From an uncultured Collinsella sp. (lineage in GTDB: Bacteria; Actinomycetota; Coriobacteriia; Coriobacteriales; Coriobacteriaceae), in assembly GCA_902491915.1 (NCBI GenBank), contig CABUJL010000035.1, positions 1 to 14,845 of the forward strand: a stretch of DNA of 14,845 nt, given 5' to 3'. Of the stretch, positions 12,858-14,845 are shown piece after piece. Numbering within the stretch: the stretch's first letter is position 1; every line of letters begins with the position of its first letter. A model generated the notes under the pieces. That model saw only the letters and a list, made by a program, of their open reading frames with translations. It was not told the DNA's origin and made no database searches. Made by a program: the position numbers and the translations under genes.

Positions 12858-13350
12858 TGTACCCAAGCGTACCAGCCACCTCGGCGCACAGGTACGAGCA
12901 GGCCGTCTTACTACTTGCCCACACGGTCCCGTTGCCGCCGACGAGCGACGTGGAGCAGGAATAGAACCACTGCGAACCCGTGATGCCGCTCGTTGGCAGT
13001 GCCCATGTCGCGTCCGCGTAAATCATCGTCAGGTATGAATACCCCAAGAACGTGCAGAACAGATTCGTGAGCCTGGACGGGTCGATGCCCCGGAAGTCGA
13101 TGGTTGCGAAGGTGCACGACGAGAACGCGTAGCCCATCGACCGCACGCCCAAGAGGTTCCCTAGGCCGGAAATGCCTGCAAGGTTCGTGCACGAGTAGGG
13201 CAGGTAGTTCGGGTTTAAATACGAGAACGTGACCATGTCCGCCGCAAAGCTCGCGCTCGGCGGGCGCGACTTCCACGCGCAGTAGCCCGAAGACGTCCTG
13301 CCGTTGCGCTTGGTCCGACCGCCGCAGTAGGGGCAATAAACGGCCTTCAT
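12838..13350 (-). CDS. Chimera: transposase-type zinc-ribbon start joined to BspA-like repeat protein
   Basis: A 170-residue frame. Residues 1-35 look like the N-terminus of an IS1249/IS256-type transposase: MKAVYCPYCGGRTKRNGRTS, with zinc-type Cys6 and Cys9. The second Cys pair is lost: the segment SGYCAWKSRPPSASF replaces the expected S-G-x-Q-R-W-K-C-x-x-C-G-A-S-F. Residues about 36-170 resemble BspA/DUF285 leucine-rich-type repeats (MGYAFSSCTFATIDFRGIDP, then LTNLF, YADATWALP, FYSC, SLVGGNGTVW), the kind found in surface and phage tail-associated proteins of gut bacteria. There is no signal peptide. The ATG at 13350 has AGAGG 5 bases upstream. Most likely a recombination product or decayed remnant; an expressed product is possible but unproven. 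Confidence 0.55.
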   Translation of the reverse strand: MKAVYCPYCGGRTKRNGRTSSGYCAWKSRPPSASFAADMVTFSYLNPNYLPYSCTNLAGISGLGNLLGVRSMGYAFSSCTFATIDFRGIDPSRLTNLFCTFLGYSYLTMIYADATWALPTSGITGSQWFYSCSTSLVGGNGTVWASSKTACSYLCAEVAGTLGYIMASQQ

Positions 13351-13419
13351 GGGTACCTCTTCCGAAAGGGTTTTACGGTTCCGGAAAAGGTTATCTACCC
13401 GCGAGAACGATAGGCAACC

Positions 13420-13436
13420 GGACACACATTCTGTCC
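13420..13436 (+). repeat. Copy C of the GGACA-N7-TGTCC element
   Basis: GGACACACATTCTGTCC is a dyad with 5-bp arms. It lies 70 bases upstream of the zinc-ribbon start codon, where the terminal inverted repeat of an insertion sequence would be expected. Confidence 0.55.
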
Positions 13437-13472
13437 GAGCGGTAAAAAGCGGGCGCGGATTTTAAACGGCTG

Positions 13473-13503
13473 AAAAAGGGGCATCGACCTGCGCCGATGC
13501 CCC
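13473..13503 (-). terminator. Rho-independent terminator downstream of the right tRNA fragment
   Basis: A perfect 9-bp stem GGGGCATCG/CGATGCCCC with an 8-base loop, followed on the minus strand by TTTTT. It lies 64 bases beyond the CCA end of the right tRNA-fMet fragment, suggesting that this copy once also had a functional 3' flank. Confidence 0.75.
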
Positions 13504-13509
13504 CAAAGC

Positions 13510-13526
13510 GGACACACTTTTTGTCC
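13510..13526 (+). repeat. Copy B of the GGACA-N7-TGTCC element
   Basis: GGACACACTTTTTGTCC differs from copy C at only two positions; its first 14 bases are inverted relative to copy A at 11103-11116. TATAAGCC follows in both A and B. Confidence 0.55.
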
Positions 13527-13566
13527 TATAAGCCGAAGCCGTTAAGCTTCCTGGCTACAAAAGTCT

Positions 13567-13611
<45 letters not shown>

Positions 13612-13640
13612 AACAGAATATCGATGTTTATCGACACCTT

Positions 13641-13994
13641 TTGAAGCTCTTTGATACCGTTATATGCGCAGGTAGATTAACATATTTTGATAAAATGCTT
13701 GAATCAATGCCATGCCAATTTCGACCAAAATTCGACCAACGATTGCTTGACTTCAACAGTTGCATCGCAAGCGATGCAATATCAGTCCCGCGGTCGCAGG
13801 GAGCCGAAAGGCAGCCCCTGCGCCTCGATGAAGCGAAAAAGCTGCTTGAAACCCTGCTGTCACAGGAAATGGACGCGCACAGGATCGGAATGCTTCTTCC
13901 GCTCCTCCTCCTTTCTTCCGGGACGCCCGGGCGGCAAGAGCCTATTAAAAAGAGATGGATGGATTTCAAACTTGGCAAATCAAGGCGTAGCTAG
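13641..13994 (+). pseudogene. Tyrosine recombinase (integrase) remnant, tentative
   Basis: A short open frame next to the right att-like copy. Residues 56-114 read like the start of a phage-integrase catalytic domain: PLRLDEAKKLLETLLS, HRIGMLLPLLLLSSG, and then GRQEPIKKRWMDFKLG, which aligns with the TGxRxxE...LxWxDid region around the first catalytic Arg. The motif is out of register by one residue (GTPGRQE), and the catalytic His-x-x-Arg and Tyr are missing because the frame stops soon after. The first 55 residues are not recognisable and may not be coding. Position beside a tRNA-derived repeat is where integrase genes lie, which supports the call, but the similarity is weak. Confidence 0.4.
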
Positions 13995-14113
13995 TCACTC
14001 GCGTCCAAAGCCATTTGCCTAAAAATGAATACCGCTGACCGAAATGGAAAGATAGTAACAACGAAATAGATTAGTCGCACTTGTTTTTAAGAACCGTTTG
14101 TTCCAGCCCGCCC

Positions 14114-14125
14114 TGTTTGCAAACA
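14114..14125. promoter_or_regulatory. Operator-like palindrome upstream of the PTS gene
   Basis: TGTTTGCAAACA is a perfect 12-bp palindrome of the type bound by LacI-family sugar repressors. TATCAT at 14133-14138 is a possible -10 box, but no good -35 is found at 16-18 bases, as in activator-dependent or weak promoters. The rest of 13995-14113 shows nothing I can support. Confidence 0.45.
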
Positions 14126-14150
14126 CCCCAACTATCATGAAATCCGTAAA

Positions 14151-14226
14151 CAGAGGCGACATCAACACCTGACGCCGGCAAGTATGCGAGTGTCGTCTCT
14201 GCCTAAGGGGCAAGCCCCCGAGATTA
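14151..14226 (+). promoter_or_regulatory. Structured leader of the PTS gene
   Basis: CAGAGGCGACA (14151-14161) pairs with TGTCGTCTCTG (14191-14201) over 11 bp with one wobble, enclosing 29 bases. Immediately after comes GGGGC-AA-GCCCC (14207-14218) inside outer CTAA/TTAG pairs (about 14203-14226). The second hairpin lacks a T-run, so it is not a simple terminator. It does not match the RAT antiterminator consensus I know. It may control transcript stability or translation of the sugar transporter. Confidence 0.45.
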
Positions 14227-14244
14227 GTTAGGAGAGGGGAAGAG

Positions 14245-14845
14245 ATGGATAAAGTCAAAACGGCCTTCCAGAACTTTGGCCGCGTTATCGTCGACCCTAT
14301 TTTGTACCTTTCGGTAACGGGCATCATTTTGGCCATCGCCACGGTATGCTCGCTCGGCAGCGGAGTTGTCGCAGATCTGGGCACGCTGCTCTCCGCGGCA
14401 ACCAACTCCGCGGTGATCGGCAACCTGCCGGTGATTTTCGCAGTCGGCCTAACGGCAGGCTTCGCAAAGAAGCAAAAATCCAACGCGGCAGTGTTTGGAC
14501 TTATTAGTTACCTCATGTTCCTGTATGTCAACAACGCCTACCTGACGCTCACCGATCAGCTGGCAAAAGCTGGCGCGATGGGTCTGTATGGCACTGGCCA
14601 GGCAACGGTACTGGGTCTTCAAGTTACCGATGTCAACGTCTTCGGCGGCGTACTCATCGGATGCTTCTGCGGTTGGCTCTATAACAAACTGATCGACGTA
14701 AAGGTATCGGAGTATATCCGGATTTACGGCGGACCCCGCCTGGCCCTTCTGGCGATGGTTCCGCTGAGCATTGTCTTCGGCATCGGAGCGACTATCGTGT
14801 GGCCCCCTATCGCCAACGCCATCAGCAACGCTTCTTCATTCATCG
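14245..14845 (+). CDS. PTS sugar transporter subunit EIIC (glucose/maltose-type), partial
   Basis: The first 200 codons are present; the gene runs off the right edge. The product begins MDKVKTAFQNFGRVIVDPI and continues with hydrophobic helices at about residues 18-40, 56-74, 82-98, 128-147 and 164-186. NLPVIFAVGLTAGFAKKQ (about 59-76) is the signature of glucose-superfamily EIIC domains such as MalX and PtsG, where N-terminal helices form the sugar channel. The sugar cannot be told from this part, and fused EIIB/EIIA domains could follow beyond the edge. The ATG is preceded by the purine-rich AGGAGAGGGGAAGAG. A palindromic operator and a structured leader suggest sugar-specific control. It may be host chromosome beyond the island. 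Confidence 0.85.
   Translation, partial: MDKVKTAFQNFGRVIVDPILYLSVTGIILAIATVCSLGSGVVADLGTLLSAATNSAVIGNLPVIFAVGLTAGFAKKQKSNAAVFGLISYLMFLYVNNAYLTLTDQLAKAGAMGLYGTGQATVLGLQVTDVNVFGGVLIGCFCGWLYNKLIDVKVSEYIRIYGGPRLALLAMVPLSIVFGIGATIVWPPIANAISNASSFI

Noticed and set aside
13628..13978. 116-codon minus-strand frame opposite the integrase-like remnant
   Set aside because: Ser/Arg-rich with no recognisable motif; the plus-strand frame makes better sense.
14019..14483. 154-codon minus-strand frame opposite the PTS gene
   Set aside because: Shadow of the PTS EIIC gene start and its leader; no ribosome site or domain.

Overview
The window looks like chromosome from a gut Coriobacteriia relative, most likely Collinsella. 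That assignment is an inference from the GC-rich coding regions, the style of the proteins and the types of mobile remnant; no rRNA or marker gene is present to prove it.

Positions 1-5407 (minus strand) hold a compact operon for a membrane-bound, energy-converting group 4 [NiFe] hydrogenase in the order EchA, B, C, D, E, F. The NuoL-like (EchA) and NuoH-like (EchB) membrane subunits are fused into one 960-residue protein, and the EchC and EchD subunits carry Ala-rich low-complexity tails. EchF runs off the left edge. Together these genes would couple electron transfer from a ferredoxin-like donor to proton reduction and ion movement across the membrane. Positions 5588-5992 hold an orphan tandem-HTH protein like IS150 OrfA, with its own terminator. 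Positions 6431-8461 hold a large FMN/4Fe-4S/FAD ene-reductase-type flavoprotein (2,4-dienoyl-CoA reductase / BaiH-like architecture).

Positions 8603-8901 hold the most unusual structure. Four 57-bp inverted-repeat units repeat at an 80-81 bp pitch, which is the same as eight 16-bp repeats in alternating orientation separated by 23-25 bp. I cannot assign it to a known family.

Positions 8951-13611 look like a small, decayed genomic island. A tRNA-fMet 3' fragment lies at each end (36 identical bases), and the left copy still has its terminator. The cargo is a Schlafen/AlbA_2-ATPase protein with a palindromic operator region, a frameshifted gene, a small one-TM protein divergent from an XRE-type regulator, and a chimera of a transposase zinc-ribbon start with a BspA-like repeat protein. 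No intact integrase is present. A probable tyrosine-recombinase remnant lies just outside the right repeat, at 13641-13994.

Positions 14114-14845 (plus strand) begin a PTS sugar transporter gene (EIIC, truncated by the window edge), with a 12-bp palindromic operator candidate and a structured leader.
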